NCBI GenBank assembly: GCA_021904315.1
Contig: CM038919.1
Location: 16,237,666-16,301,665 of the forward strand
DNA: 64,000 nt
Source of the DNA: Sphagnum magellanicum
Taxonomy: Eukaryota > Streptophyta > Sphagnopsida > Sphagnales > Sphagnaceae
Direction: 5' to 3'
Part shown: positions 61,697 to 64,000 of the stretch, in pieces
Layout: each line of letters begins with the position of its first letter
Position numbering within the stretch: position 1 is the stretch's first letter
Notes under the pieces: model-generated
The model's input: only the letters and a program-made list of their open reading frames with translations
Database searches by the model: none
Told to the model about the DNA's origin: nothing
Program-made: the position numbers and the translations under genes

Positions 61697-63963
61697 TCAG
61701 TTTTGAAACATGAGAGAAATACCAACCAGGGTTAGCCAGATTGTGACAGCCACCCAAAAATAAGGATTGCGCTCCCAGCGTGGAGGATTCCAGACCAACC
61801 AATCCTCCAAGTAGTCCCGTGTAGCTGCTGACTTCTTCATAGGTTTCCTCCTACGGTCTCGAACTGTCTGACTCCAGGACTTGGCTTTTCTGCAGAACAA
61901 GAAGGTTTAATTCAAATGTGCTTTCCCCCATGCAAGTAGCCTAAAAGAGTAGGACACAGTGTTGCCGCCACCTTAGCAGTGGTTAAGTAAACCGAAAACA
62001 ACTCAGGTTGTGGTGCCACACAGAAAAATGAGATGGATGAAGAAACTCCAAGTGACAGAAGCAGTTCAACATGTAGTACCACCACAGTCACTGACATCAA
62101 GTAAGCAATGATGGACAATAACTCACCTGTCATAGTCCTTGTCAATTATTGGTATTGAGACCATCTCATCCTTTGATATTTTAAGCTTTGGTGCCTCTAA
62201 AATGTAGCGCAAATCTGCTGCCTGCCTCTTGATGTTTTTGTTAGGATGCCCACTCTCAAGGCGCTTGTAAAGGGCAATACAATCATCATGCCGATTGTGT
62301 GCCTCATATGCCATAGCAAGCCAAATCTGAATCTGTTCTTACACAACAAAAACAGAAGGTCTTAGATTGTGACTTGCTTCCATCCTTCCATGTAGGGAAT
62401 GTTACAATGCAGATGGATCTGCTAATAGACACAGGAGAAAGGTATCAACATATCAACAAAACAACACACAAAATAACCCTTTGTGCACAGAGTGAGCATT
62501 AAAAACTGCATGCACTAACCTACATCCCATCATGGATGTGCAATGTCCCTTCAGGCCCTCATTTGCTGGTTAGCAATGGTTGCAGAGAAGTTAAGTGAAA
62601 GGTGAAGTCAGAATACATCTAATACATCAGAATCCATCATTTTTCAGGCATCAACAATTACTGTGTGACATTCCATAATATGATACCCTAGCACTTAGTA
62701 AAGCACATACTGTGCCAGAAGCTGTGAACCCATGCATACAAAGACTGTACCCCAAACCAGCACCAGATGTCAACATGCAAGTCTGAAACAGTGTCCAAGA
62801 CAAGAGTGACCCCAAGTCTGGACAAGCTATTCATGCATGGAGTCTACAGACCCACTCCTGATTTCAACCTTGCTAGCTCCAAATAATTCTAGTAGATCCA
62901 GTCCTATTGTTGTTGGAAACTGTCTTTGAACAATCCGTTTTGTTGGCCTGTGAGCACTGTAAAGCAGCAGGTTCCTTGCCCTGTTGTCTACAGACAAGCC
63001 ACAGGGTGCCAGCTTGCTGAATTTTGTCCTCAGCAATGTCTACATCCCTCCCAACTCCCTGCCTCTATGTTGGGAGATAAGAAAGGTTTACCTCGCCACC
63101 AAGGTTAGAAGCCCTCGGTATTTTTGTCAAAGCAGCTTCCAGAATTTCCACAGATTTGTCATACACACCCTGGCCATAGGCTCGCTGTCCCATTTGGAAC
63201 ATAATCTCTGCTTCCTTCTTTTGTTTTGCTTGCTCTTTTGCTCTCTGCATCACACAAAAAATTACAGTCAAGGACATTGTTTACAAATAAACTTGCAAGA
63301 TAAGACAAAAGTAGGTGCATATATTGGTCATCTGAAGGAGAAACATGCTTGTGACCTGTTGGGAACATGTACACAGCAAGCAAGCACCAAAGATTCTGTG
63401 AATCCTGTGCACAAAAACAATTTGCCTTTGAGCAGTAGGTGCTACCACACAAGAACTGGCTGACATTGTCAATGCGAACAGAACATTACATTCTCTTTTC
63501 TTGCTCATATGCATAACACCCCCAACCCTAACACCCTAATTATGCAAATGCATCATCAGCCTAAGAAAGCAGCTTGCAAGAAATAGTTAATCACCTAAGA
63601 AGGGAGGACATTCCAAGCGTTTGACACAAATTTAAAAGTAGACTGGAAGCTAAAGACATAGAGGAAAAGAGTAGCAAGTGAAAAACACTGATATTTTTTC
63701 TGTATGAAAATTTATTGAAACATTTCTTCTCTGAGGTAAATATCTAGCACCAAAATAAGGAGGAAAGAAAAGGAGCCACTAAAAGATCCTCTTCTTGTCA
63801 CTTCCAGTCAAATCATACAGCCACACCACAATGAGAAGCAGCCACAGGAATCAGACAACCAACCCAGCACTAATAAATGTCCAGGGTCTCACTCACAGGG
63901 TTTCCATGAGATAGACCAACGGGAATGCAGCAGGCCCACTTCCCCTCAACAAAGCCCATCAAC
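61697..63963 (-). CDS. TPR-like membrane protein, last four exons (5' end beyond window)
   Basis: Minus-strand spliced gene. Exons: 63963-63897 (67 nt, tentative), 63244-63092 (153), 62332-62127 (206), 61889-61697 (193, with TGA). All introns (652, 759, 237 nt) are GT-AG, with donors GTGAGT, GTAAAC, GTGAGT. Phases agree throughout and give 205 C-terminal residues. Exon 2 encodes KKEAEIMFQMGQRAYGQGVY...ILEAAL. Exon 3 starts IQIWLAMAYEAHNRHDDCIA and continues to a RQAADLRYILEAPKLKIS segment. Both helix pairs look like degenerate TPR repeats. The last exon is basic, then ends in one hydrophobic segment (FWVAVTIWLTLVGISLMF) three residues before the end, a likely tail membrane anchor. It resembles a conserved plant TPR-like family believed plastid-located. 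Exact orthologue and transit peptide cannot be judged. No stops: a live gene. Confidence 0.85.
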
Positions 63964-64000
63964 CTGCAAACAGCAGAATAGCCGTCCTCCACCCTTGTAA

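Noticed and set aside
63065-63514. Overlapping plus and minus frames up to 159 codons at the right end
   Set aside because: The coding part is the 63092-63244 minus exon. The other frames run through introns and lack motifs.
1-64000. CRISPR array, rRNA genes, bacterial operons
   Set aside because: Nothing of the kind. All arrays seen are minisatellites or transposon subterminal repeats in plant-like nuclear DNA.

Overview
This is a nuclear genomic window from a land plant with a large, repeat-rich genome. The evidence is a split, GT-AG spliced nuclear gene of plant type at the right end, a plant Ty3/gypsy chromovirus primed by initiator Met-tRNA, CACTA-type DNA transposons, hAT-like transposase relics, and long AT-rich intergenic stretches with no sustained reading frame. 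I cannot name the species. The mixture of decayed gene families would suit a non-flowering plant, but that is inference.

Layout. 1-18 kb is AT-rich. It holds a diverged palindromic minisatellite (core ATCTGGTGGCCACCAGAT), a 2.1-kb non-autonomous CACTA element inserted inside one such palindrome, a second more decayed CACTA-like element with tRNA-like and CCTA-repeat sequence, remnants of NIF/FCP1-phosphatase-like coding sequence, and an 806-bp inverted-repeat element flanked by TTAT. 18-34 kb is mostly anonymous. It includes a GC-richer, gene-like but unresolved zone (about 23.6-31.6 kb) and several short tandem repeats. 34.2-36.8 kb is a dead hAT-like transposase gene.

42-53.1 kb is the best-resolved part, a three-layer nest. 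A second hAT-like transposase pseudogene is broken first by a reverse-oriented solo LTR (TSD CGTAC) and second by an old LTR. Inside the old LTR lies a complete, apparently intact chromovirus (45282-52507) with 943-bp LTRs that I see as identical, TSD CACCT, PBS, polypurine tract and one 1496-codon gag-pol frame. Another solo LTR of the same family lies at 53984-54945 (TSD ATTGT), inside what looks like a fold-back element with inverted terminal arrays (about 55.0 and 58.0 kb).

The only convincing host gene is at 61.7-64.0 kb, minus strand. It consists of the last four exons of a TPR-like protein with a C-terminal membrane segment, and its 5' part lies beyond the window. No rRNA, CRISPR or bacterial-type feature is present. 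The window records successive transposon bursts rather than a set of cooperating genes.
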